The position numbers and the translations under genes are program-made. From NCBI RefSeq assembly GCF_001205715.1, contig NZ_AQQZ01000002.1, forward strand, positions 1 through 52,500: a stretch of DNA of 52,500 bases, read 5' to 3'. Shown here piece by piece: positions 32,812 through 40,970 of this stretch (positions within the stretch are counted from its first letter, which is position 1; every line of letters starts with the position of its first letter). The notes below the pieces were generated by a model that searched no databases, was not told the origin of the DNA, and saw nothing but the letters and a program-made list of their open reading frames with translations. The stretch is from Pseudaestuariivita atlantica (GTDB lineage: Bacteria > Pseudomonadota > Alphaproteobacteria > Rhodobacterales > Rhodobacteraceae).

Positions 32812-33969
32812 ATGACCGACTATTTCGACGAACTGGAGACCCGGAGCGCGGATGCGCGGGAGGCGGCGCAGGTGGCCGCGCTTGGGCGTCTTGGCGTGCA
32901 GGTGGAGGCCGTCGCGCAGTTGCGGGACCTGCCTGTGCTGCGCAAGAGCGACCTTGCCGCAGCCCAGCAGGCCAACCCGCCCTTCGGGACGATCCAGGTC
33001 GGTGACATCAGCCACGTCTTTCAATCTCCCGGCCCGATCTATGAACCGGGCGGATCGAGCCATGACTGGTGGCGCATGGGACGTTTCCTGCATGCGGCGG
33101 GGATCGGTGCGTCGGACGTGGTGCAGAACTGTTTCGGATATCACCTGACGCCGGCGGGTCACATCTTTGAAAACGGGGCGCGGGCGGTGGGGGCGCGGGT
33201 CTTGCCTGCGGGCACCGGCCAGACCGAGTTGCAGGTGCAGGCGGCGGCGCATCTGGGCTGCACCGCCTATGCCGGGACGCCCGATTACCTGAAGGTGATC
33301 CTTGAGAAGGCGGACGAGATGGGCGTCTCTTTGAATATCACCAAGGCTGCCGTGGGCGGCGGGGCGCTGTTTCCGTCGCTGCGGGAGGCCTATGCCGAAC
33401 GCGGCGTGTCGTGCCTGCAATGTTATGCCACCGCCGATCTGGGCAACATCGCCTATGAAAGCCTGGCGATGGAGGGGTTGATCGTGGACGAGGGCGTGAT
33501 CGTGGAGATCGTGACGCCCGGCACCGGCGACCCGGTGGCAGAGGGCGAGGTGGGCGAGGTCGTCGTCACCGCGCTGAACCCAGATTACCCGCTGATCCGT
33601 TTCGCTACCGGGGACCTGAGCGCAATTCTTCCCGGTGACAGCCCCTGCGGAAGGACCAATATGCGGATCAAGGGCTGGATGGGCCGTGCGGACCAGACGA
33701 CCAAGATCAAGGGGATGTTCGTGCGTCCCGAACAGGTCGCTGCGCTGGTGGCGCGGCACGAGGAGATCCTGAAGGCGCGCGTGAGCGTCGAGCGCGAGAA
33801 CGAGCAGGACGTGATGCGCGTCGCGCTGGAAACAACGGGGGGAACGGCCGGGGATTATGCGCCCTCGGTCACCGAAATCATGAAGCTGAAGGGGCAGATC
33901 GAGCTGGTCGCACCCGGATCGCTTCCCAAGGACGGCAAGGTCATAGATGATCTTCGCAATTACGATTAA
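32812..33969 (+). CDS. Phenylacetate-CoA ligase-like (PaaK family) AMP-binding protein
   Basis: The 385-aa protein matches the PaaK family: LPVLRKSDL, GIGASDVVQNCFGYHLTPAGH, YAGTPDYLKVI, and the C-terminal RADQTTKIKGMFVRPEQV, where Lys in TKIKG is the catalytic hinge region. The usual SSGTTGKP loop is replaced by VFQSPGPIYEPGG, as in some shortened members. It should activate an aromatic or other carboxylate. ATG 32812 is chosen over GTG 32809. It closes the cluster that begins with another CoA ligase at 20708. Confidence 0.87.
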   Translation: MTDYFDELETRSADAREAAQVAALGRLGVQVEAVAQLRDLPVLRKSDLAAAQQANPPFGTIQVGDISHVFQSPGPIYEPGGSSHDWWRMGRFLHAAGIGASDVVQNCFGYHLTPAGHIFENGARAVGARVLPAGTGQTELQVQAAAHLGCTAYAGTPDYLKVILEKADEMGVSLNITKAAVGGGALFPSLREAYAERGVSCLQCYATADLGNIAYESLAMEGLIVDEGVIVEIVTPGTGDPVAEGEVGEVVVTALNPDYPLIRFATGDLSAILPGDSPCGRTNMRIKGWMGRADQTTKIKGMFVRPEQVAALVARHEEILKARVSVERENEQDVMRVALETTGGTAGDYAPSVTEIMKLKGQIELVAPGSLPKDGKVIDDLRNYD

Positions 33970-33995
33970 CGGATTCTGAAGTGGGAGGACCCGAG

Positions 33996-35549
33996 ATGAA
34001 ACAGATCCTTTATGCAGCCGTGGCGGCGTTGAGCCTCGTGGTGGCGCCGGTGGTTCAGGCGCAGGAGAGGGATGGCGAGAACCTGGCGCTGATCATCGGG
34101 AACTTCGATTATGAGGTGATGGAAGACGTCTCGGGCACGCAAGAGGCCGACCGGATCGGCGGCGCGCTGCGCAATGCCGGGTTCCAGGTGATCCGGGGGC
34201 TGGACCTGACGAACGACCGGCAAGTCGGGATGGCGCGCATCTTTGCCGAGCGTCTAAGGGACGCCGACCGGGTGATGGTCGTGGTGATGGGCCATGTCGT
34301 GTCGAGCGACGATGACAGCTTCCTGCTGGGCGTCGACGCGCGGGAGACCGACGTGCTGAACGCGGGTCTTAACGGGCTGTCGCTGACGGCGGTGCAGTCG
34401 CTGCTGGAGCAGCGCCCCGGCACGGCGATCCTGATGGTGGCGGGTAACCGCACGAAGCCCGATCTGGGCCGCGGCATGCGGGACGGGTTCGGCGCGACGC
34501 CGATCAAGCAGGGCGTCACGGTGGTGCGGGGCCGCGCCGATGCGCTGAGCAAGGTCGTGATCGACGGTCTGCTGGAGCCCGGAAACTCGTTGCGGCAAGC
34601 GCTGCCGTCGCGGTCGGGGCTGAACGTGTCGGGCTTCGTGAGCGACCGGGTGTCCTTCATGGGTGCGGGCAAGGGGGACGAGGTGTCGCCCGAACTGGGC
34701 CAGCTGGCCTATTGGAACGCAACCCGCGACATCGGGACGAAAGAGGCCTACGAGGCTTACCTGCGCCGCTTCCCGCAGGGGATCTTCGCGCAGGAAGCGC
34801 AATCCTCGCTGGAAGAGTTGCGGCTGGCTCCGCTGCGCGCGGCGCAGGCGGCCGAGGTCGATCTTGGCATGGACCGGCCGACGCGCCGGGCCGTGCAGGC
34901 GGCCCTGACGCAGCTTGGCTATAACACGCGCGGCGTGGACGGCATCTTCGGCAACGGGTCGCGGGCCGCGATCAAGGCGTGGCAGGAAGCCAACAATTTC
35001 GACCAGACGGGCTACCTGACGCGTCCGCAACTGGTGGTTCTGCAGCGGCAGAAGCAGGAGGCCGATGCCGCGGCAGAGCGCGAGGCGGAAGCCGCCCGCG
35101 AGGCCGAGGAGCGCCGTGCCGAAGAGGCCCGCCAGAACGAGCAGAAGGCGTGGGAGCGCGCGCGCGAGCTCGACAACCTGCGCGGCTATCGCCAGTTCGT
35201 GCGTGATTTCCCCGACGGGCGTTATGCCGGGGAAGCCCGCCGCCGGATCACGGCGATCCGCCAGGCCAACCAGCAGAACGAGCAGAGCCAGCAGGAACAG
35301 GAGCAGGAAAACGAGGGCAGCAGTTTCGACAATTCCGCCGCCGCCGCGCAGGAGCGCATCTTTGCCCCGAACCGCGTGATCCGTCTGGCGATCGAGCGGC
35401 AGCTGGCACGCAACGGGTTCAACCCCGGTGCCGTGGATGGCGAGATTACCCAGCGCACCCGCCGGGCCATTGCCGCGTTCCAGAACAGCCGTGGCCTTCC
35501 GGTCACCGGGTACGTGGATGCCGCGACGGTGTCGTTGCTGGCGCTCTGA
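33996..35549 (+). CDS. Caspase-fold pseudoenzyme with two peptidoglycan-binding domains
   Basis: The 517-aa exported protein has a signal peptide (LYAAVAALSLVVAPVVQAQ). A caspase-like domain follows (~27-225: LALIIGNFDYE, ALRNAGFQVIRG, VVVMGHVVSSDDDSFLLGVDA). The His is kept, but the catalytic DACR site reads AGNRTKP and the protein contains no Cys anywhere, so it cannot be a Cys protease. Then two modules repeat: a FPxG motif (RRFPQGIFAQEA; RDFPDGRYAGEA) and a PG_binding_1 domain (VDGIFGNGSRAAIKAWQ; VDGEITQRTRRAIAAFQ), with a Glu/Ala-rich coiled coil between. It probably acts as an envelope scaffold. Confidence 0.85.
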   Translation: MKQILYAAVAALSLVVAPVVQAQERDGENLALIIGNFDYEVMEDVSGTQEADRIGGALRNAGFQVIRGLDLTNDRQVGMARIFAERLRDADRVMVVVMGHVVSSDDDSFLLGVDARETDVLNAGLNGLSLTAVQSLLEQRPGTAILMVAGNRTKPDLGRGMRDGFGATPIKQGVTVVRGRADALSKVVIDGLLEPGNSLRQALPSRSGLNVSGFVSDRVSFMGAGKGDEVSPELGQLAYWNATRDIGTKEAYEAYLRRFPQGIFAQEAQSSLEELRLAPLRAAQAAEVDLGMDRPTRRAVQAALTQLGYNTRGVDGIFGNGSRAAIKAWQEANNFDQTGYLTRPQLVVLQRQKQEADAAAEREAEAAREAEERRAEEARQNEQKAWERARELDNLRGYRQFVRDFPDGRYAGEARRRITAIRQANQQNEQSQQEQEQENEGSSFDNSAAAAQERIFAPNRVIRLAIERQLARNGFNPGAVDGEITQRTRRAIAAFQNSRGLPVTGYVDAATVSLLAL

Positions 35550-35602
35550 CCCGTGAGAGGCACCGGCCCGCTGATCCGCGGGCCGGCGGCCCTGCACATA
35601 CG

Positions 35603-35638
35603 AAAAAGGCCGCGCCGGGATGTCCGGCGCGGCCTTTT
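35603..35638. terminator. Bidirectional intrinsic terminator
   Basis: An 11-bp stem (GGCCGCGCCGG/CCGGCGCGGCC, loop GATGT) is flanked by AAAAA on the left and TTTT on the right. It can end the plus-strand caspase-like gene and the minus-strand rpmJ. Confidence 0.9.
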
Positions 35639-35657
35639 GCATCAGCGTTCGGGTGTC

Positions 35658-35783
35658 TCAGCCCTGGCGGGCCTTGAACCGACGCTGGGTCTTGTTGATC
35701 ACGTAGACGCGGCCCTTGCGGCGCACAACGCGGCAGTCGCGATGGCGGCTTTTGAGCGAGCGGAGCGAGTTCTTGACCTTCAT
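35658..35783 (-). CDS. rpmJ: 50S ribosomal protein L36
   Basis: The 41-aa product begins [20 protein letters not shown], continues [21 protein letters not shown] and matches L36. It is below usual ORF-size cutoffs. Only one Cys is present (HRDCRV), so the zinc-ribbon CxxC...CxxxxH set is missing and this is the zinc-free form, as for L31 in this window. The ATG at 35783 is preceded by GGAGAGGACC. Confidence 0.95.
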   Translation of the reverse strand: MKVKNSLRSLKSRHRDCRVVRRKGRVYVINKTQRRFKARQG

Positions 35784-35860
35784 GGTCCTCTCCTTCAATC
35801 GCGGCGCGCCAGTCGCGCCTGGGTTTCAACGGTCGCGCGCGGCTGCGCGCGGGTGTTCCA

Positions 35861-35935
35861 TGGTGGGCGATACTGGGATCGAACCAGTGACCCCTTCGAT
35901 GTCAACGAAGTGCTCTACCGCTGAGCTAATCGCCC
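35861..35935 (-). tRNA. tRNA-Val(GAC)
   Basis: The minus strand gives a complete 75-nt cloverleaf: acceptor GGGCGAT/ATCGCCC, D arm GCTC-AGCGGTA-GAGC, anticodon arm CTTCG-TTGACAT-CGAAG with anticodon GAC, T arm ACTGG-TTCGATC-CCAGT, discriminator A and encoded CCA. Confidence 0.98.
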
Positions 35936-36076
35936 TGTCCGTCGCCATGCAGCCCTTGCCCCAAAAGAAATGGGGCGCGGGAACCCGCGCCGGTCCGTGG
36001 GGCTATAAAAGGAGTCGAAGGGCGGATCAAGGGCTTTTGGCGCTTCCGGAATCCTGATTATATTCGACCCGTTGCT

Positions 36077-36955
36077 ATGGAGTTGCCACGCGTGTCCAAG
36101 GTGCCGTTCCAGTTGATGATGCCGCAGTCGCGGATGTCGAGCGTGGTGTTCGCCAGCCCGCATTCGGGCCGGGATTATCCGTGGTCCTTCCTGCGCCGCA
36201 CGGTTCTGGACGAACGCACGATTCGGTCGTCGGAAGATGCCTTTGTCGACCGCCTGTTCGAATGTGCGCCGCAGTTTGGCGCGCCGCTCTTGAAGGCGGG
36301 AGCGCCGCGCGCCTTCGTGGATCTCAACCGGTCGGCGGACGAGATGGACCCTGCGCTGGTAGAGGGCGTGCGCCGGCAGGCCCACAACCCGCGGGTCGCC
36401 AGCGGCCTTGGCGTGGTGCCGCGGGTCGTGGCGGGCGGGCGCGCGATCTATCGCGGCAAGCTGCCCTTGGACGAGGCGCAAGCACGGGTGGTCGACTACT
36501 GGCGGCCCTATCACGACCAGTTGCAGGCGCTGTTGAACGAGGCGCGGAGCTATTTCGGGGAGGCGATCCTGATCGATTGCCATTCCATGCCGCACGAGGC
36601 GCTGGACGGGATCGCGGCCACCGGCGCGCAACGGCCCGAGATCGTGCTGGGCGACCGGTTCGGTGCAAGCGCGGATGGCGAGATCGTGGACCGGATCGAG
36701 GCGGCCTTTGCCGCAGCGGGCCTGCACGTGGTGCGCAACGCGCCCTTCGCGGGCGCCTATTCCACGCAGGCCTATGGGCGCCCCAGCAAGGGCCAGCATG
36801 CCGTCCAGATCGAGATCGATCGGGCGATCTACATGGATGAGAGCCTGATCCGGCCCAATGCCAACTTCCACGCCTTCCGCAAGCTGTTGCGCGGCATCGT
36901 CGCCGAGATCGTCGAGATTGGCGGGCGCGGCGCGGTCCCCGTGGCGGCGGAATGA
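36077..36955 (+). CDS. N-formylglutamate amidohydrolase family protein
   Basis: The 292-aa protein shows the FGase pattern: VVFASPHSGRDYPWSFL (metal-binding His), APRAFVDLNRSADEMDP and AILIDCHSMPHEA. The enzyme hydrolyses N-formylglutamate, usually in histidine breakdown, but no hut genes are near, so a related N-formyl or N-acyl substrate is possible. ATG 36077 is used. It ends just before a REP-like element and converges on dinB. Confidence 0.88.
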   Translation: MELPRVSKVPFQLMMPQSRMSSVVFASPHSGRDYPWSFLRRTVLDERTIRSSEDAFVDRLFECAPQFGAPLLKAGAPRAFVDLNRSADEMDPALVEGVRRQAHNPRVASGLGVVPRVVAGGRAIYRGKLPLDEAQARVVDYWRPYHDQLQALLNEARSYFGEAILIDCHSMPHEALDGIAATGAQRPEIVLGDRFGASADGEIVDRIEAAFAAAGLHVVRNAPFAGAYSTQAYGRPSKGQHAVQIEIDRAIYMDESLIRPNANFHAFRKLLRGIVAEIVEIGGRGAVPVAAE

Positions 36956-36960
36956 AGGGG

Positions 36961-37028
36961 GTCGGCTGAGGATCAGCCGACCTACATCGTCAGCACGCAA
37001 ATCGTAGGTCGGGTGATCCTCACCCGAC
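36961..37028. repeat. REP-like double palindrome with compensatory changes
   Basis: Two 21-bp palindromes, GTCGGCTGA-gga-TCAGCCGAC (36961-36981) and GTCGGGTGA-tcc-TCACCCGAC (37008-37028), are inverted copies of each other around an 18-nt spacer plus CTAC/GTAG. They differ at two symmetric positions that keep each hairpin paired. It lies between convergent genes and may act as a terminator or be a mobile REP unit. Confidence 0.75.
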
Positions 37029-37032
37029 GCCC

Positions 37033-38289
37033 CTAGCGGATGGCGCGGCCCTTGAGGATCGCGTCGGAGCCGAATTTCGCGCGGATCTCGTCGGTGGCGC
37101 GTTCGGCGCGGGCGCGCTGGTTGGCCTCGGGGTCGAGCAGATCCGGCGTCAGGTCGGCGCGCGCCTCGGGCACGAGGTCGCTGAGCCCGGCTCCGAGCAG
37201 GCGGTAAGGCCCTTCGTCGCCCACCTGGTCGAACAGGCCGCGCGCGGTGCGGTAGAGCGTATCGGCCAGCTGTGTCGGGTCACGCAGGGACTGGCGCCGG
37301 GAAATCAGTGAGAAATCCCGCCGCTTCAGTTTCAGCACGACCACCCGCCCGGCGATCCCCTTGGCCTTGGCACGGTCGGCCACCTTTTCGCACATGCGCC
37401 ACAGATGACCGTCCAGCACGTGCCAGTCGGAGGTGTCCTCGTGAAAGGTCGTCTCGTTCGAGATCGACTTGACCGGCGCATGGGCCGAGACGCGCCGCCG
37501 GTCCTGTCCGCGCGCGAGGTGCCAGAGCCGATCCCCCATCGACCCGAACCGCGCCGACAAATCCGCCCGGTTCCAGCGCAAAAGGTCGGCGAAGGTGCGG
37601 ATGCCGGCCTGACCCAGCGCGTCGCGCGTGACCTGCCCGACGCCCCAGATCAGGCTGACCGGCCTGTCGCGCAGGAAGGCATCCGTTTCGGCCTTGCCGA
37701 TCACCGAAAACCCGCGCGGCTTGTCGAGGTCGGAAGCGACCTTGGCGAGAAACTTGTTGTGGCTGAGCCCGATCGACCCGGTCAGGCCCAGCTCGTCGCT
37801 CATCCGCTTGACCAGCCGGGCGAGCATCACGGCAGGTGGCGCGCCGTGCAGGCGGGCGGTGCCGGTGAGGTCGAGAAACGCCTCGTCCAGCGACAGCGGT
37901 TCGATGTCGGGGGTCAGTTCCTCCATCATGGCGCGGATCGCGCGGGAGGCCTTGGCGTATTCCTCCATCCGGGGCTTGATGATCACCGCCTCGGGGCATT
38001 TCTGCAGCGCCTGGAACATGGGCATGGCAGACCGCACGCCCCGGATGCGCGCGACGTAGCAGGCGGTCGACACCACCCCGCGGCGCCCGCCGCCGATGAT
38101 CACCGGCTTGTCGGCCAGTTCGGGATTGTCGCGCTTTTCGACCGAGGCATAGAAGGCGTCGCAATCCATGTGGGCGATGGACAAATCGAAGAGTTCGGGG
38201 TGCGACAGCATCCGCGGGCTGCGGCATGAGGGGCAGCGCGTGGGCGTGTCGGACGTGGTTGCGAGGCAGGCGCGGCAGAGGCTGGGCAT
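37033..38289 (-). CDS. dinB: DNA polymerase IV with N-terminal zinc-ribbon
   Basis: The 418-aa Y-family translesion polymerase has IAHMDCDAFYASVEKRD (metal Asp), SLDEAFLDLTG (catalytic Asp-Glu), KVASDLDKPRGFSVI and the little-finger region. Residues 1-~25 add CRAC and CPSC pairs (MPSLCRACLATTS, TRCPSCRSPRM), a likely zinc ribbon absent from E. coli Pol IV. The start is the ATG at 38289. It is divergent from a NUDIX gene across 56 bp. No LexA box was identified. Confidence 0.93.
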   Translation of the reverse strand: MPSLCRACLATTSDTPTRCPSCRSPRMLSHPELFDLSIAHMDCDAFYASVEKRDNPELADKPVIIGGGRRGVVSTACYVARIRGVRSAMPMFQALQKCPEAVIIKPRMEEYAKASRAIRAMMEELTPDIEPLSLDEAFLDLTGTARLHGAPPAVMLARLVKRMSDELGLTGSIGLSHNKFLAKVASDLDKPRGFSVIGKAETDAFLRDRPVSLIWGVGQVTRDALGQAGIRTFADLLRWNRADLSARFGSMGDRLWHLARGQDRRRVSAHAPVKSISNETTFHEDTSDWHVLDGHLWRMCEKVADRAKAKGIAGRVVVLKLKRRDFSLISRRQSLRDPTQLADTLYRTARGLFDQVGDEGPYRLLGAGLSDLVPEARADLTPDLLDPEANQRARAERATDEIRAKFGSDAILKGRAIR

Positions 38290-38345
38290 CGTGGCAGGCG
38301 GCGGCTAGGGTGCTGCCAAGATAGCGCGGCAGAGGGGCAAAGCCC

Positions 38346-39020
38346 ATGGCGTTTTCCGGGAAGTTCGACGGGGCGAAGGTCGCGCTGTTCGTAGGCGAGG
38401 CGCTGGTCGTGATGCGCCGCGACGCGCGGATGGACGTGACGTGGCCCGGCACCCTCGACTGGCCGGGAGGGGGCCGTGATCCGGGGGAAAGCGCGGCGGA
38501 CACGGTCATCCGGGAGACGCGGGAAGAGATCGGGCTGCGCCTGCGGCCCGAAGATCTTGTGCAGGAGACGCGGACGGGGCGGCTGGGCGTGGCGGTCGTC
38601 ATGTATGCAGCGCGGCTGCCCGCAGGCCGCGCGAACGAGATCAGGCTGGGTGACGAGGGGCAGGCCTGGGGATTGATGATGCCCGAGGATTACGTCCGCC
38701 ATTCGGACGCGGTGCCGTCGCTTGTGCTCTATGCGCGCGACGTGCTGGGTGTGGACGTGGGGGATGATGCGACGGTCCGGGGCCATCTTGTGCGGCAGTG
38801 GATCCGCGAACTGGTGCGCCGGGCGGCACCCGGCGCCTTGGGCCTAGAGGGGCTGGCGGCGCAGGTCGCGGCATTGCTTGGGCAAGAGACCGAGGAGATG
38901 CAGGTCACGGTTGACGCAGTTCTGACGGACATGGTGGTCGCAGGGGAGTTGGCGGCGGATGCCAAGGGCGTGCTGCCCGGCCCGCATTTCCTTGACGTCG
39001 TGACCGGCGGCGTTCCTTGA
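38346..39020 (+). CDS. NUDIX hydrolase
   Basis: The 224-aa protein has a complete Nudix box in GGGRDPGESAADTVIRET followed by REEIGL (Gx5Ex7REUxEExGU). It hydrolyses a nucleoside diphosphate linked to an unknown moiety. The C-terminal ~100 residues (VLTDMVVAGELAADAKG) form an extra helical part. It is divergent from dinB, which may suggest nucleotide-pool sanitation, but that is inference. Confidence 0.9.
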   Translation: MAFSGKFDGAKVALFVGEALVVMRRDARMDVTWPGTLDWPGGGRDPGESAADTVIRETREEIGLRLRPEDLVQETRTGRLGVAVVMYAARLPAGRANEIRLGDEGQAWGLMMPEDYVRHSDAVPSLVLYARDVLGVDVGDDATVRGHLVRQWIRELVRRAAPGALGLEGLAAQVAALLGQETEEMQVTVDAVLTDMVVAGELAADAKGVLPGPHFLDVVTGGVP

Positions 39021-39035
39021 CGGGGGTCACCAAGT

Positions 39036-39068
39036 AAAAACCCGGGACGCGCACGAGGCGGTCCCGGG
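39036..39068 (-). terminator. Intrinsic terminator, minus strand
   Basis: CCCGGGAC and GTCCCGGG pair around a 12-nt loop, with TTTTT on the minus strand at 39040-39036. It is 138 bp past the stop of the 104-aa gene, leaving a long structured 3' region that also holds an AGATCG/CGATCT dyad. Confidence 0.75.
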
Positions 39069-39205
39069 AGTTGGGGCAGAGATCGGCAAGACAGACAGAA
39101 ACGATCTCTGGCGGTTGGCGGAAAGCCGGGTGGGGTCGCTGATGTCAGCCCCGGCCCTGTCCGCCGTCACCGCGTGTTAGGCAGACACGCGGGATGGGGG
39201 ATGCC

Positions 39206-39520
39206 TCAGGCCGCGTGGGCGTGAGACAGGAAACGGTCGAGCCAGCGCGGCGCGCGCGTCCGTCCGGCGCGGGGGCGCGCCATCGGCGGCAGCGCGAGGC
39301 GGCGCGCGGAAACGGCGCGCATCCCGCGGTTCAGCTTGTGCATGCGTTCGGCGCGGTCGATGAGGCCGGACGCGGCTTGTTCGAATTCGGTGGTCATCGG
39401 CGCGTGATAGCTTGCCGCATAGCGCAACGGGCCGCGCACGGATTGGATCGTCACGACGGCTTCGAAGGCTTGCTCGGCGGCGTTGTAGATCACGTCGCTC
39501 AGCGTGGCTTGTTTGGTCAT
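39206..39520 (-). CDS. Unknown small basic protein
   Basis: The 104-aa protein has no recognised domain. The N half is helical (LSDVIYNAAEQAFEAVVTIQ, FEQAASGLIDRAERMHKL); the C half is rich in Arg/Ala/Pro (ARRLALPPMARPRAGRTRAPR). GAGGAGC precedes the ATG at 39520. An AT-rich 190-bp upstream spacer likely holds its promoter. It ends ahead of a long structured 3' region with an intrinsic terminator. Confidence 0.7.
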   Translation of the reverse strand: MTKQATLSDVIYNAAEQAFEAVVTIQSVRGPLRYAASYHAPMTTEFEQAASGLIDRAERMHKLNRGMRAVSARRLALPPMARPRAGRTRAPRWLDRFLSHAHAA

Positions 39521-39711
39521 GGTACTGCTCCTCGCCCATGGTGGGCTTCCCTTTATGTGGGGAGGCCCATTGTGGATATAAACGGGGAGAGGGTTAAAAA
39601 AGTTCCCGAGATGACCAAACTTTTCGTGACTTTTTACAATATATCGGTGTCTGGCCGCGGGTATGCACCAGATACTGATCGAAAAAGTTAACGATTGCAG
39701 GGCATTGCGGA

Positions 39712-40428
39712 TCAGGAATTGGGCCGGACGGCTTGCGCGGACCGCAATTCGGCGACGATGGCTTCGGCTGCCGCGCGGGGGTCGGGCGCGTGGTGGACCG
39801 GTCGGCCGACGACGACGTGGTCGGCCCCTGCCGCGATGGCCTGCGCCGGTGTGGCGATGCGTTTCTGGTCGCCCGCGTCGCTGCCGGCCGGGCGCACACC
39901 CGGCGTCACGATCAGGCGCCCCTCCGCTTCGCCGAGGGCGCGCACGGCGGCGGCCTCGTTCGGGGAGCAGATGACGCCGTCGGCGCCCGCCTCGAACGCG
40001 CGGGCGGCGCGGTCGACCACCAGTTGGCCGGGCGTGCCGGAGACGAGCATCGAGGCGTCGAGGTCGTCGCGATCGAGCGAGGTGAGGATCGTCACGGCGA
40101 GGATCTTCATGCCCGACCCGCCCGCGCCTTCGCGCGCGGCGCGGACGACGTGCGGGTCGCCATGCACGGTGAGGAAATCGAGGTCGAATTGCGCCAGTCC
40201 GCGTACCGCCGCCTCGACCGTGGCACCGATGTCGAACAGTTTCATGTCGAGGAAGATGCGTTTGCCGTGCTCGTCCTTGAGCTCGTTCGCGAGCGCCAGC
40301 CCGCCACCGGTCAGCATGCCCAGGCCGATCTTGTAGAACGACACCGCGTCGCCGAGCTGGCCCGCCAGTTCAAGGCCGGCCAGCGCGTTCGGAACGTCGA
40401 GGGCTACGATGAGGCGGTCATCCGACAT
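39712..40428 (-). CDS. pyrF: Orotidine 5'-phosphate decarboxylase
   Basis: The 238-aa enzyme makes UMP. Its motifs are LIVALDVPNALAGLE at the start and the catalytic FLDMKLFDIGATVEAAVRGL (DxKxxD). VRPAGSDAGDQKRIATPAQA and VVVGRPVHHAPDPRAAAEA form the phosphate-binding end. ATG 40428 is the family start. It is monocistronic as far as can be seen. Confidence 0.96.
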   Translation of the reverse strand: MSDDRLIVALDVPNALAGLELAGQLGDAVSFYKIGLGMLTGGGLALANELKDEHGKRIFLDMKLFDIGATVEAAVRGLAQFDLDFLTVHGDPHVVRAAREGAGGSGMKILAVTILTSLDRDDLDASMLVSGTPGQLVVDRAARAFEAGADGVICSPNEAAAVRALGEAEGRLIVTPGVRPAGSDAGDQKRIATPAQAIAAGADHVVVGRPVHHAPDPRAAAEAIVAELRSAQAVRPNS

Positions 40429-40538
40429 GGGGCTCTCCTTTGGTCTGGAGATGCTGGTGCCTTTCCGCGGTCGGCGCGTCAAGGGCCGGAACGGAGCGGG
40501 CGCGCAGGCGTTCAGGTGGCTAAAGGATGGAGAGTTTC

Positions 40539-40958
40539 ATGACCCAGACCACGTCTAACGTCCCGAACCGCCCGATGTCGGGTTTCGTGCCGATTGCCAT
40601 CGCGGCGGCGGTTGTCGCCGTCGTGGGAGTTGGTGCCACGCTGCTGTTTTCCGAAGGCTCGACGGTGCAGAGCGCGATCGGTCACGAAGAGGAAGCCGGC
40701 ATGGTGCAGCGGCCCACGGGCGCGGGCAGCGTTCCGGACGGCCTTGCCGGACCGGCGCAGGGCGCCGCGCCGCGGGTGATCGACGAAGGCGACGTGATCG
40801 TCGGCAGCGCGGATGCGACCGACCTCGACACCGTAACGGGGAACGAGGGCCCGTCGCGCGAAACCCAAAGCAGAAAGCAGCCTGACGAGGCCAACACCGC
40901 CCCCGGAGCGGGTTCGATCGACGCGGAAACCGGGATGGTCACGACCGGGTCGAACTGA
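40539..40958 (+). CDS. Single-pass membrane protein, unknown
   Basis: The 139-aa protein has one N-terminal helix (VPIAIAAAVVAVVGVGATLLF, ~18-38) and a low-complexity, acidic, Gly/Ser/Thr-rich tail. It has no recognised domain. The ATG at 40539 is preceded by GGATGGAGAG. The tail is probably periplasmic and disordered. It is divergent from pyrF. Confidence 0.65.
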   Translation: MTQTTSNVPNRPMSGFVPIAIAAAVVAVVGVGATLLFSEGSTVQSAIGHEEEAGMVQRPTGAGSVPDGLAGPAQGAAPRVIDEGDVIVGSADATDLDTVTGNEGPSRETQSRKQPDEANTAPGAGSIDAETGMVTTGSN

Positions 40959-40970
40959 CCCGGCAGCCCG

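Noticed and set aside
35936-36076. ncRNA upstream of tRNA-Val
   Set aside because: There are two small hairpins (CCCC/GGGG and GCGCGGG/CCCGCGC) but no promoter or U-run, so no RNA gene is supported.
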